Part shown: positions 23,427 to 32,062 of the stretch, one piece after another
Numbering within the stretch: the stretch's first letter is position 1
Layout of the letters: each line of letters begins with the position of its first letter
Assembly: GCA_900551705.1 (NCBI GenBank)
Contig: URWY01000008.1
Coordinates: forward strand, 1-49,713
Reading direction: 5' to 3'
DNA length: 49,713 bases
From: an uncultured Bacillota bacterium
GTDB taxonomy: Bacteria; Bacillota; Clostridia; Christensenellales; UBA1242
Notes under the pieces: generated by a model
Told to the model about the DNA's origin: nothing
Databases searched by the model: none
The model's input: only the letters and a program-made list of their open reading frames with translations
Translations under genes and position numbers: made by a program

Positions 23427-24932
23427 TTAGTCGAAAATTTCGTCCAAATCACTCATGTCAAATGGTGGAAGTTCGTCATCTGCTGGTGGTGGAGCATCGT
23501 CAGCATAGAATTCATTTGCCCCATCATCATAGTTTTCGTCTTCAAAAGTTTGAGCAAGAACAGTTTGAGGGTCTTGTTGCGCCACCTTTTTAGGTTTATA
23601 AGATAAGTTTGCAAAACTTGTTGTTTCACCAATCCATCTAACCTTGATAGTTGCAAGTGGACCATTCCTATGTTTTGCGACAATAATTTCACAAACGCCT
23701 GGTTCTTCTGTTGGAGAATCATTATATAAATCTGGACGATAAACAAACATAACAATATCTGCGTCTTGCTCAATAGCACCACTTTCACGCAAGTCAGAAA
23801 GAATAGGTCTATGGTCTTGACGAGAATCAACAGCACGCGACAATTGTGAAAGAAGTAGAATTGGAACATTAAGTTCACGAGCAGCAATTTTAAGCATTCT
23901 TGTCATCTCACTGATTTCAAGTTGCCTGCTTTCAACCTTTTTGTTGCCTGTTGTCATCAACTGCAAATAGTCAATCATAATAAGGTCAAGGCCTTTTTCG
24001 CGCTTAATTCTTCTACATTTAGAAAGAATGTCTATTGGAGTTGTCATACTTGAATCATCAATGAAAATATTTGCCTCAGACAACTTTTTGCTTGCACTAA
24101 GCATCGCTTTCCATTCGTCAACAGAAAGTTTGCCTTTGAGCGCTTTTTCCATACTTACGCCAGCGATTGAACAAACAGATCTTTGCGCAAGTTGTATTTT
24201 TGGCATTTCAAGCGAAAAAATAGCAACATTTTTCTTTCCAGAAAGTGCAACATGGTTTGCAATATTCATTGCAAGAGATGTTTTACCAGCGCCAGGACGC
24301 GCAGCAATCAAAATTAAGTCAGAATTTTGAAGACCATTTGTAACTTTATCTAAATCTTCAAAACCAGTAGGCAACCCACGCAAGCAATTTGGATCTTTTG
24401 CGATTGCATCAAATTTATCAATAACTTGCTTCAAAGCATTGTCGATGTGTTCCAAATTCGAAACATCTTCTTGTTCGGAAATATCAAAAATTTGTTTTTC
24501 TGCAAATTTTAAAAGTTCTTCTCTATCATTTGCATTGTAACCTTTTTCGGTAATATCACGACCACAGTTAATAACTTTTCTAAAAACTGAATCTCTTTTA
24601 ACAATTTCAACATAATGTTTGTAGTTTGCCGCAGAAGGCAAAACATTTGTAAGTGCTGTTAAATATTCAATTCCGCCAACTTCTTCAAGTTGACCAGATT
24701 TTTCAAGGGCATCTGTTAATGTAACAAAGTCTATAGGTCTATTTGCTCGGTATAATTCTTGCATAACTGCAAAAATTTGAGCATGGGCGCGTGCGTAAAA
24801 ATCACTTTCTTTTAAAGTGTTTACAACATCAATAGGTACTTCATTATTAATCATCATAGCACCCAAAACAGATTGCTCTGCTTCGATGCTATGTGGCATA
24901 ATCTTAAATTTACTTTCTTCTTTCTTTTCCAT
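23427..24932 (-). CDS. dnaB: replicative DNA helicase DnaB
   Basis: A 501-aa hexameric helicase that opens the replication fork. The N-terminal DnaB domain (PHSIEAEQSVLGAMM, DFYARAHAQIF) precedes a RecA-like domain with Walker A AARPGAGKTSLAMN (about 210-222), LDLIMIDYLQLM and the LLSQLSRAVDSRQDHRPILS segment. An unusual acidic tail of ~40 residues ends the protein, with ADDELPPFD close to the tip, resembling the SSB C-terminal peptide. A small membrane-protein gene lies 13 bp upstream and may be co-transcribed. Confidence 0.97.
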   Translation of the reverse strand: MEKKEESKFKIMPHSIEAEQSVLGAMMINNEVPIDVVNTLKESDFYARAHAQIFAVMQELYRANRPIDFVTLTDALEKSGQLEEVGGIEYLTALTNVLPSAANYKHYVEIVKRDSVFRKVINCGRDITEKGYNANDREELLKFAEKQIFDISEQEDVSNLEHIDNALKQVIDKFDAIAKDPNCLRGLPTGFEDLDKVTNGLQNSDLILIAARPGAGKTSLAMNIANHVALSGKKNVAIFSLEMPKIQLAQRSVCSIAGVSMEKALKGKLSVDEWKAMLSASKKLSEANIFIDDSSMTTPIDILSKCRRIKREKGLDLIMIDYLQLMTTGNKKVESRQLEISEMTRMLKIAARELNVPILLLSQLSRAVDSRQDHRPILSDLRESGAIEQDADIVMFVYRPDLYNDSPTEEPGVCEIIVAKHRNGPLATIKVRWIGETTSFANLSYKPKKVAQQDPQTVLAQTFEDENYDDGANEFYADDAPPPADDELPPFDMSDLDEIFD

Positions 24933-24945
24933 AATCCCTCACAAA

Positions 24946-25212
24946 TTAATCTGCAAATGGGTCTTTCTTCTTAGGTTTGTTCAAATTGCGTTTGGCAATT
25001 TGCTTTTTTATCGCTGAGCATATCAATAAAATGCCTAAATAAACCGCCCCCCAACACAAAACTGTTAAAAATATCTGCAAGCCAATGTTAAGCCCAGCCC
25101 AGTAAAACAACACAGCAAAGCCAGCACCAAAAGGAATTGACAACGCAAGCGTTATCATTCGCCATTTTAAATCTTTTTTCAATTGATGTTTTTCATTTCT
25201 GTTTATTAACAT
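24946..25212 (-). CDS. small two-helix membrane protein
   Basis: An 88-aa protein not recognised as a family member. It has a basic N-terminus, two membrane helices (about 19-43 and 47-68) and a basic tail ending KKKDPFAD. It lies 13 bp upstream of dnaB on the same strand, so it is probably co-transcribed. Function unknown. Confidence 0.65.
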   Translation of the reverse strand: MLINRNEKHQLKKDLKWRMITLALSIPFGAGFAVLFYWAGLNIGLQIFLTVLCWGAVYLGILLICSAIKKQIAKRNLNKPKKKDPFAD

Positions 25213-25263
25213 AGCGTGATTATAACATATAAATTAAATTTGTCAAAAACTTTTAATTTGAAA

Positions 25264-26112
25264 TTACTCTACTCTTTCCTTTTTAAAATAAATAACAATC
25301 AAATAAATTGCAACAAACACAAAACAAATTGTAAGTGCAAGAATATACCATACCATTGGATTTGCTCTTAGCGAATAAAGTTCTATCATTCTATTTTGAT
25401 TTTCTTTGTTTATTCTCCAAGTATGAATTGTCCCTTCATTTGTTTTGGCAACTTGGTCAGCATCTGAATGCAATCTCGAACTCGTTGTTAAATATGAATA
25501 AGTCATTTCAAAATCTGGGAATTTTTGTATTGTCTGCTCGTCAAAATTTGCACTCAAATATGTGTTTATTTCATCACTAAAATATTCAAAAGCAGATTTT
25601 CCGTTAAATAAAGTCCTTTTTCTCGCAAAGGTGTTCAACACTTTTTCCGAACATTTCGTTACAAACAAACTTTTTTCGCTCGACCTTACAACCTGGACAT
25701 CTTCACCGAAATTAGTATAAACATTGTATGTTTTTTCGTCCGCAAAACTATATTTCACAGCAAAAACATCGTTTGTCCAACCAGTGTATATTTTCAACTG
25801 ATTATACATGTTCGCGCGCTCAGATTCTGTCAATTTACCTTTCGCATACCACTTTGCAATGCTAAACCTAAATTCAGATTTACTTTTTGCAATAAGTTCA
25901 GATGCTTTTGTTTCAATGGCAGATTTCATTTTTTCATAGTCTTCTTCGGTTATTGTGCCATCTTCAACAAATTCGCTCATTTTATAATCAATAGCATAAT
26001 AAACATCAACAGAGCCATCATAGTTTTCTTTAACTAACATCTCTGATGACGAACAGCCACAAAACATAAAAGCGCATATAATCAATGAAACTGCGACCAA
26101 AAATTTTTTCAT
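25264..26112 (-). CDS. lipoprotein with C-terminal membrane helix
   Basis: About 282 aa. The N-terminus MKKFLVAVSLIICAFMFCGC ends in a lipobox-like FCGC, suggesting a lipid-anchored exported protein. The middle region has no motif I know. A second hydrophobic segment near the C-terminus (MVWYILALTICFVFVAIYLIVI) is followed by a basic stop-transfer. The ATG at 26112 is chosen; the longer frame starts at TTG. The layout (lipobox, domain, single C-terminal helix) resembles LppM-type or YcdA-type lipoproteins, but I cannot assign it. Confidence 0.7.
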   Translation of the reverse strand: MKKFLVAVSLIICAFMFCGCSSSEMLVKENYDGSVDVYYAIDYKMSEFVEDGTITEEDYEKMKSAIETKASELIAKSKSEFRFSIAKWYAKGKLTESERANMYNQLKIYTGWTNDVFAVKYSFADEKTYNVYTNFGEDVQVVRSSEKSLFVTKCSEKVLNTFARKRTLFNGKSAFEYFSDEINTYLSANFDEQTIQKFPDFEMTYSYLTTSSRLHSDADQVAKTNEGTIHTWRINKENQNRMIELYSLRANPMVWYILALTICFVFVAIYLIVIYFKKERVE

Positions 26113-26193
26113 ACTCTTATAATTTACCACAATTTTATTATATGACAAATAATTTCAATCTATTTTAAAATTTTAAATATATTTGAAACATAA

Positions 26194-26219
26194 AAAATCT
26201 CCCACATTGGGGAGATTTT
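26194..26219 (-). terminator. terminator of the AT-hook gene
   Basis: The stem AAAATCTCC/GGAGATTTT with a following T run on the minus strand lies directly after the stop at 26221. Confidence 0.85.
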
Positions 26220-26220
26220 A

Positions 26221-28518
26221 TTAGTTATTTGAGTTGTTATCAGCATTATCGTTATTTTCTGATTTGTCTGCATTGTTTACTGTATCATTCAATGCTTGTT
26301 GTTGCTGTTTTAACAAATCATTTTGTTGTTTAAGTTGTTCTTCAACCTTTTTCAACGCTTCGTCAATATTTGTCTTTTTAGGTCTTCCGCGTTTACCTGC
26401 TGGCTTCTTTGGTTCGTCACTTGTTTCTTTTCTTGGACGACCGCGTTTGCCTGCTGGTTTATTCGCTTCTTCTTCACTTTCTTCTTTTTTAGGTCTTCCA
26501 CGCTTTCCTGCTGGTTTTGGCGTTTCTTCCCCTTCTGCGACTTCCTTTCTTGGACGACCGCGTTTCTTTTCTGGTTGATTTTCGTTATTTTCGTTTTCTT
26601 CAACAACTTTTTTTGGACGGCCACGCTTTCCTGCTGGCTTTTCTTCAACTTCGCTTATTTCCTTTTTAGGACGACCGCGTTTTTTAGCAGGTTGTTCAGC
26701 ATTTTCTTGACTTTCTTCAACCTCTTGTGGTTGCTCTTCTACAACCTCTGTTTCAGGTTCTTCGGCTGATTGTTCTGGCTCTGCTATTTCATCAGGAATT
26801 TCAGGTTCAGCTGGAAGAACAGCTGGGGTTTGAGCGTTTTCAGCATTTTCTGGTGCATGATATACACCGTTTACATCAATTATTCCGCCAAATTCGTCAT
26901 GATAATTGCCTTCTGGGTCATAATATGTGCCATTTTTATATCTGTAATAGCCTTCTTCGTCATAGTAGCCACCATATTCATCATATTCTGGCTCTTTTTC
27001 AACTTTTCCGCCAAGAGCTTGTTGTGCTTTTTCAGCAGTTTCTTTTAACACTTGTGTGTAAAGTTTTTCTTTTGACTTAATTTCTTCTTCTCTCTTTGAG
27101 AGTTGGTCTTTAAACTCAGCATCTTTTATTCCAAGTTTATTTTTAAGTTCGGTATTTTCCTTTTCAAGTTTTTCAACTTCGGAAAGTGAATTTTCAAGTT
27201 CGGAAATAACCATTTCTCTTGAATTTACAAGTTCGTCGCGTTCATCTTTAACCTTTTTATCAACATCAGCACGAACATCTTTAAATACTTTGTTAGCGAA
27301 TGTTTTGTATTCGGCAAGCATAGCGCCTTCAACATATTTTCTGCCTTCTTCAAGTTCGTCTTTTCTCTTTTTAACTTCTTCTGTTAATGAGTTGATTTCT
27401 TGGTTGTATCTTAATGTTGCGTCATCTTGGTCTTTATCTAATTGTTCAAGTTTTTTAACTTCATCAGTTTGTTGTTTTCTAATATAGTTACTTTCAATTC
27501 TGTTCGTTGTTGCTTCCATTTGTTCACGAAGCCTATCAATATTTTCACGAGCAGTTTGAGTGTTCTTTTGATAATCTTTTGTTTTGTTATCGTAAGTTCT
27601 TTTAATGCTTTCCATTTCGCCTTCAAGTTGCTCAATTTCAGTCATTAAACGATGTTTCAAATTGATAAATGTTTCGGTTTCTTTCATCGCCCTTTCAAGA
27701 ACCAAAGTGCCCTTATCGCCCGCGGCTTCAAAGTTGTATTGTTCATGTTCAACAGCATTGAGCCTTGCGCGTTTCATTTCTTCTTGTTCTTGGAGTTGAC
27801 GCTTTTCGATATATTCGTTCAAAACTGGAATGCCTTTCTTGATTTCTGCTCTTGTGAAAAGAACTTCATAGTCAACATATTCTGGAAGTGTTGCAACCGC
27901 TTTGTCAATAAATCTATCAAAAATATGGAATGTTTGATACAAGTCTGATAAATTTGTTGATTTTTTAATTTGAAGAGCCATAACAAATATGCTGTTCATA
28001 ATCAAAATGATTGCAGGAATTGCAAGTGCAGAAACATAGAACGCAGCACCTGTTGAACCACTAAGTGCAAGTGCACCACAACTGAAAATCAAACTTATAA
28101 TTGAAATTATGTATCCAAGCAATTTAATAACTTTGATATTTGTTCCAAAAGCACTTGATTTTATAGGCCTATCAATACAGTTTTCAATAGACATATAATA
28201 ACTTGGGCTATGCTCTCTATAAAGCATATATTGTTGCCAGTGGTATCTTAAAGTTTTAGGAACTTTTTTCATCTTATTATTAAATTCAATAAGATTTGTT
28301 TCATCAATATATTGATTATTATATAAATAACCATTTATTTTATCGATTGCTCTAATCAATTTAAGTTCATAAACATTATGAATTATGATTGAGAATGCGA
28401 CAATCAATAAAACTTCCAATGCTATAAAGCCATATAGCATATATTCTAATGTTAAAGTTTCGCCAACATTTTGGAAAAATTCAACAATAGAGTTAAAAAC
28501 ATTTACCCCCAGACGCAT
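26221..28518 (-). CDS. membrane coiled-coil protein with six C-terminal AT-hooks
   Basis: A 765-aa protein. One membrane helix is near 28-46, and two more lie near 131-152 and 158-180. A long charged coiled coil follows (about 265-500), then a Tyr/Gly/Glu-rich segment (about 505-560) and an acidic linker. Residues ~612-715 contain six AT-hook cores, each (G/K)KRGRP(K/R)K, separated by 10-13 acidic residues. A Gln/Asn-rich tail ends it. AT-hooks bind the minor groove of AT-rich DNA, so this could tether the AT-rich chromosome to the membrane; that role is inferred. The N-terminal part faintly resembles MotA/ZorA-type proteins with coiled-coil tails, which I cannot confirm. Confidence 0.82.
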   Translation of the reverse strand: MRLGVNVFNSIVEFFQNVGETLTLEYMLYGFIALEVLLIVAFSIIIHNVYELKLIRAIDKINGYLYNNQYIDETNLIEFNNKMKKVPKTLRYHWQQYMLYREHSPSYYMSIENCIDRPIKSSAFGTNIKVIKLLGYIISIISLIFSCGALALSGSTGAAFYVSALAIPAIILIMNSIFVMALQIKKSTNLSDLYQTFHIFDRFIDKAVATLPEYVDYEVLFTRAEIKKGIPVLNEYIEKRQLQEQEEMKRARLNAVEHEQYNFEAAGDKGTLVLERAMKETETFINLKHRLMTEIEQLEGEMESIKRTYDNKTKDYQKNTQTARENIDRLREQMEATTNRIESNYIRKQQTDEVKKLEQLDKDQDDATLRYNQEINSLTEEVKKRKDELEEGRKYVEGAMLAEYKTFANKVFKDVRADVDKKVKDERDELVNSREMVISELENSLSEVEKLEKENTELKNKLGIKDAEFKDQLSKREEEIKSKEKLYTQVLKETAEKAQQALGGKVEKEPEYDEYGGYYDEEGYYRYKNGTYYDPEGNYHDEFGGIIDVNGVYHAPENAENAQTPAVLPAEPEIPDEIAEPEQSAEEPETEVVEEQPQEVEESQENAEQPAKKRGRPKKEISEVEEKPAGKRGRPKKVVEENENNENQPEKKRGRPRKEVAEGEETPKPAGKRGRPKKEESEEEANKPAGKRGRPRKETSDEPKKPAGKRGRPKKTNIDEALKKVEEQLKQQNDLLKQQQQALNDTVNNADKSENNDNADNNSNN

Positions 28519-28654
28519 AAAAAATCCTCCTAAAATAATATATGTTGAATTTAGTATAACACAACAAATTATTTTTAACTAATATTTTTTATTTATTTTT
28601 TAATATTTTTTTGCTATTTTTTAATAATTTATTTTTATTTTTTAATTTTATTGT
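28519..28654. other. AT-rich intergenic stretch between AT-hook gene and addA
   Basis: No gene or hairpin of note is seen; it is almost pure A/T on the addA side. Confidence 0.5.
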
Positions 28655-31600
28655 TTACAACTCAATTAAATGACCATTTCTCAAATTCAAAAGATACATT
28701 TTATCCACTTTACGATTAAGACATTGCTCCAACGCAAACGAATATATTCTTAATTGATTTTTATATTTTGCTTTTAATTTTTCATCATTATTAATAAATG
28801 AATATTTGTAATCAATTAATGTCACCTTATCTCCAAGCGCAAAGAAATCAATTATTCCTTGAATCAACACTTTTTCCGTGCTGCCAGAATTTAAAACTTG
28901 TATTGGCGAAGCGTTTATCATAAATTTCTTTTCTTTGTAAACCTTGCTATCTCCTACAATTTGTTTTATCTCTTTAAGTGCCTTAAAACATAAATTACTT
29001 GAAAGTTCAACAAAGTCGTTTTCTAGTTGCAGACCATTTTCGAGATAATTCTCAAAGACATCTTGACAAATACTTTTAAGCGAACTCAAATCGGTTTCAA
29101 AATTTGCCCTTTCCATAATTTCATGAAAAGCATTTCCAATTTCAACTCCACTTTGAATTCCTTGCAAGTGTTCAGTTATTTGCAATGTGTTAGGAACGAT
29201 ATTCAAACTTTCATACTCTTTTTCATCTTTTATAATTTCTGAAACAGATGTTTTTTGTGCAAGTGAGCTAAGTTCGTTTTTGAAATTAAATTTACTTAAT
29301 TTCTCAATATTTTCAATGACATTTTCCTTTTGTATTTCAGAAAGCGGAAGTTCATTATCTAAACTTCTCTCTTCAAAATCATTTATAAAACGAAGTGTAA
29401 AATCTTTTTCTTCAAAATCTCGACATGCGTTTATTGCGTCAATTTGTGCTTTGTTTAACGAACCTAAAATATATGTCATGTAATTGTCGTCAACAAAAGT
29501 CAAATTATTTTCGCTTACTTTAACTATGTCATCAAAATCACCTTGTGCTGTCAAATACAAGTGATTTTTCGCACGCGTCATACCAACATATAGCAGCCTT
29601 AAACTTTCGGCAAGGTCGAGCGACTTTTCTTTAATTTTAATTGCTTTTTCAAAAAGCGAAATATTTTCATCTTCGTTAATTTTTAAAGCAATGCCTAAAT
29701 TTTTATCAATCTTAATATCTGATGCATTTGGCATATTTTTGAAAATTGACTTTCCAAGGCCTGCCAAAAATACGATATTATATTCCAATCCTTTGCTTGC
29801 ATGAATGGTTGTAATATTAATTTTGTCCAGTCCACTGCTCAAATTTTGCTCAACTTTTAAAGTTGAATTTTTATTTATCAAATTTAAAAGCAATATCAAA
29901 TTGTCGTTGTACTTGCTTGTTTCAACAAAATTTAAAAAACTTTGCATCATTTGTTTTTCTTCTTCAAAATTATCAATCTCATCGGCAAAATCTAAAAATT
30001 TTGAATTTTTCACAAGCCAATTTAAAGATTTATATGCACCTTCAATTTCAATTTTAATTTTAAAGTTATCAATAAGATATTCGCACAATTTTAATTTTTC
30101 ACTTATTTGGTCTTCTTTATTTTCTTCCAAATATCTTAAACATGCCGCTAAAAAGTTTTCTTCATTAGTTTTTAACTTAATTTTTGCCATTTCGTCAAAA
30201 CTAAGCGCACAAAATCTATTCAAAAACGCTGAATAATCAATGTCTGAATAATAATCAGTTGCAAGCGTCAAAGCAGAAATCAGCGCCAAAACAAGTTTTG
30301 ATTTTTTCAAATCTTTTTCTGCATTCAACATATATGGCACGCCATTGTCTTCAAATATACTTGCTAAACTATCTGATAAATTTCCTCTTGACCTAACTAA
30401 AATTGTTATATCGCTATATTTAATTTTTCTAAATGCCTTTAATTTATCATCATAAATTTGTCTATCCAAAAGTTTGCAAATTTCGTCAAAAATCATTACC
30501 GCTTCTTCGCTATAACTTATCTTTTTTGTTGGTGCATCAAAAACTTTATAAAGTTCAAGCGCTCTTTCTTCTAAATTGCTCTTTTTATTGCATAACAAAA
30601 TATTAACAGGGGCAAACTCTGTTGGAATTTTTGCATAAGGCTGAAATTTTGAAGTGTTTGTATAATCAAGTCCAGCCGTTTTTTCTGTCATGATATTTGA
30701 AAACACAATATTGCAAAACTCCAAAATTTTTTCATTGGAGCGATAATTATTCTTCAAGTTTCTATCTTCTGCAAATTCGTTTTCTCTAAAATTTTTAACG
30801 GTATCTGTAAAAATTGACACATCAGACTGTCTAAACGCGTAAATACTTTGCTTTGGGTCACCAACAATAAAAACATTATTTTTGTTGCATAAATGTTTTA
30901 GAATTTCATTTTGTAAAGTGTTGACATCTTGAAATTCGTCAACAAAAACATATTTGTATTGCTCTTTAACCGCACTTTCAACTTGCGGTATTTGCAAAAA
31001 TTTTAATGCCATTTTTTCAATGTCTGAAAAATCATAAATTGAATTATTATTTTTTAATTCGTTAAGTATTTGAATATATTTTTTATAAAATTCGATAAAA
31101 ATTTGATATTTTTCTTTAATTTTTGCTAAATTTTCGCCATTTTCAGCAAACATATTAATATTTTCATCTTTTACATTCTTTACAAATTTTGAAAATATCT
31201 TTTTAATTGATTTCAAATTTTCAACAAGTTCTGGATCGTCATCTTTACCTTTTACAAAACGCGGAAAAGAAAAATCTGACAGCCTTTGCTGTTTTTGCAA
31301 TATGCCCGAACTCAAAACCGAATTTAATTCCGATAAACACGCATTGCAATGTGCAGCGATTTTGTCTTGGCTTCTCAAAGCCGCTGTTTCTAAAATTGCA
31401 TCAAAATTTTCAATCGCGTATGAAATATTTTGATTATAATAATCATTTAAAATTTCTTTTGGCAAGTTTAAATCATTAATCATTGACAATGAAATTTCGT
31501 CAAGCCATTTTTCATCATCTATTTCTGCACTTAAAAAATCTTGTAATTTTAAGATTCGATTAAACAATGCGGTTTCGTTTCTTTTTTTGTTAAAAGCAGA

Positions 31601-32062
31601 AAAAAGTTTTAAATATTTTTCTTCATCTGCCTTAAATTGATTAATCGCCAAACTAAATGCGTTTTCTTTTAAAATTTTGCTTTCGCTATCATCTGCAATT
31701 ACAAAACTTGGGTTAATGTTTAACAAGTAATAGTTCGCTTTGATAAGTTTTTCATAAAATGAGTGAAAAGTTGAAATATCTGCAATGGACAATTTGTTAA
31801 CTTGCTTTTGCAAAAACTCTCTATCATCACTTTCGGCAATCTTGTTTAACAGAAACTCGTTAAGTCTGCTTTTCATTTCCACCGCCGCCGCATTGGTGTA
31901 TGTCAAAACAAGCAAATTGGAAATATCAACTTTATTATCGAAAATTGTGTTGAAAATTTTTCGTATCATAGTTGAAGTCTTTCCGCTTCCAGCAGATGCA
32001 GAAACAATAAGACTTCTGTCTTTTATCTCCAAAACCACATCTTGTTCATTTTTTTCTTCCAT
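28655..32062 (-). CDS. addA: ATP-dependent helicase/nuclease AddA
   Basis: 1135 aa. With AddB it forms the Firmicute equivalent of RecBCD, which resects double-strand breaks for recombination. UvrD-type helicase motifs are present: motif I SASAGSGKTSTM (about 17-28), motif II FVDEFQDVN (about 370), TTIHASKGLEYNIVF, and motif VI LRLLYVGMTRAKNHLY. The C-terminal RecB-like nuclease shows VTLIDYKYSF. Its start codon overlaps the AddB stop (TAATG), so they are coupled. Confidence 0.95.
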   Translation of the reverse strand: MEEKNEQDVVLEIKDRSLIVSASAGSGKTSTMIRKIFNTIFDNKVDISNLLVLTYTNAAAVEMKSRLNEFLLNKIAESDDREFLQKQVNKLSIADISTFHSFYEKLIKANYYLLNINPSFVIADDSESKILKENAFSLAINQFKADEEKYLKLFSAFNKKRNETALFNRILKLQDFLSAEIDDEKWLDEISLSMINDLNLPKEILNDYYNQNISYAIENFDAILETAALRSQDKIAAHCNACLSELNSVLSSGILQKQQRLSDFSFPRFVKGKDDDPELVENLKSIKKIFSKFVKNVKDENINMFAENGENLAKIKEKYQIFIEFYKKYIQILNELKNNNSIYDFSDIEKMALKFLQIPQVESAVKEQYKYVFVDEFQDVNTLQNEILKHLCNKNNVFIVGDPKQSIYAFRQSDVSIFTDTVKNFRENEFAEDRNLKNNYRSNEKILEFCNIVFSNIMTEKTAGLDYTNTSKFQPYAKIPTEFAPVNILLCNKKSNLEERALELYKVFDAPTKKISYSEEAVMIFDEICKLLDRQIYDDKLKAFRKIKYSDITILVRSRGNLSDSLASIFEDNGVPYMLNAEKDLKKSKLVLALISALTLATDYYSDIDYSAFLNRFCALSFDEMAKIKLKTNEENFLAACLRYLEENKEDQISEKLKLCEYLIDNFKIKIEIEGAYKSLNWLVKNSKFLDFADEIDNFEEEKQMMQSFLNFVETSKYNDNLILLLNLINKNSTLKVEQNLSSGLDKINITTIHASKGLEYNIVFLAGLGKSIFKNMPNASDIKIDKNLGIALKINEDENISLFEKAIKIKEKSLDLAESLRLLYVGMTRAKNHLYLTAQGDFDDIVKVSENNLTFVDDNYMTYILGSLNKAQIDAINACRDFEEKDFTLRFINDFEERSLDNELPLSEIQKENVIENIEKLSKFNFKNELSSLAQKTSVSEIIKDEKEYESLNIVPNTLQITEHLQGIQSGVEIGNAFHEIMERANFETDLSSLKSICQDVFENYLENGLQLENDFVELSSNLCFKALKEIKQIVGDSKVYKEKKFMINASPIQVLNSGSTEKVLIQGIIDFFALGDKVTLIDYKYSFINNDEKLKAKYKNQLRIYSFALEQCLNRKVDKMYLLNLRNGHLIEL

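Noticed and set aside
26234..26769. Long plus-strand frames opposite the AT-hook region
   Set aside because: These are shadows of the low-complexity Lys/Arg/Glu repeats of the minus-strand gene, with no RBS.
26221..28518. ZorA-type Zorya motor protein
   Set aside because: Membrane helices plus coiled coil are suggestive, but I see no MotA/TolQ/ExbB signature and no ZorB partner. AT-hooks do not belong to that family.
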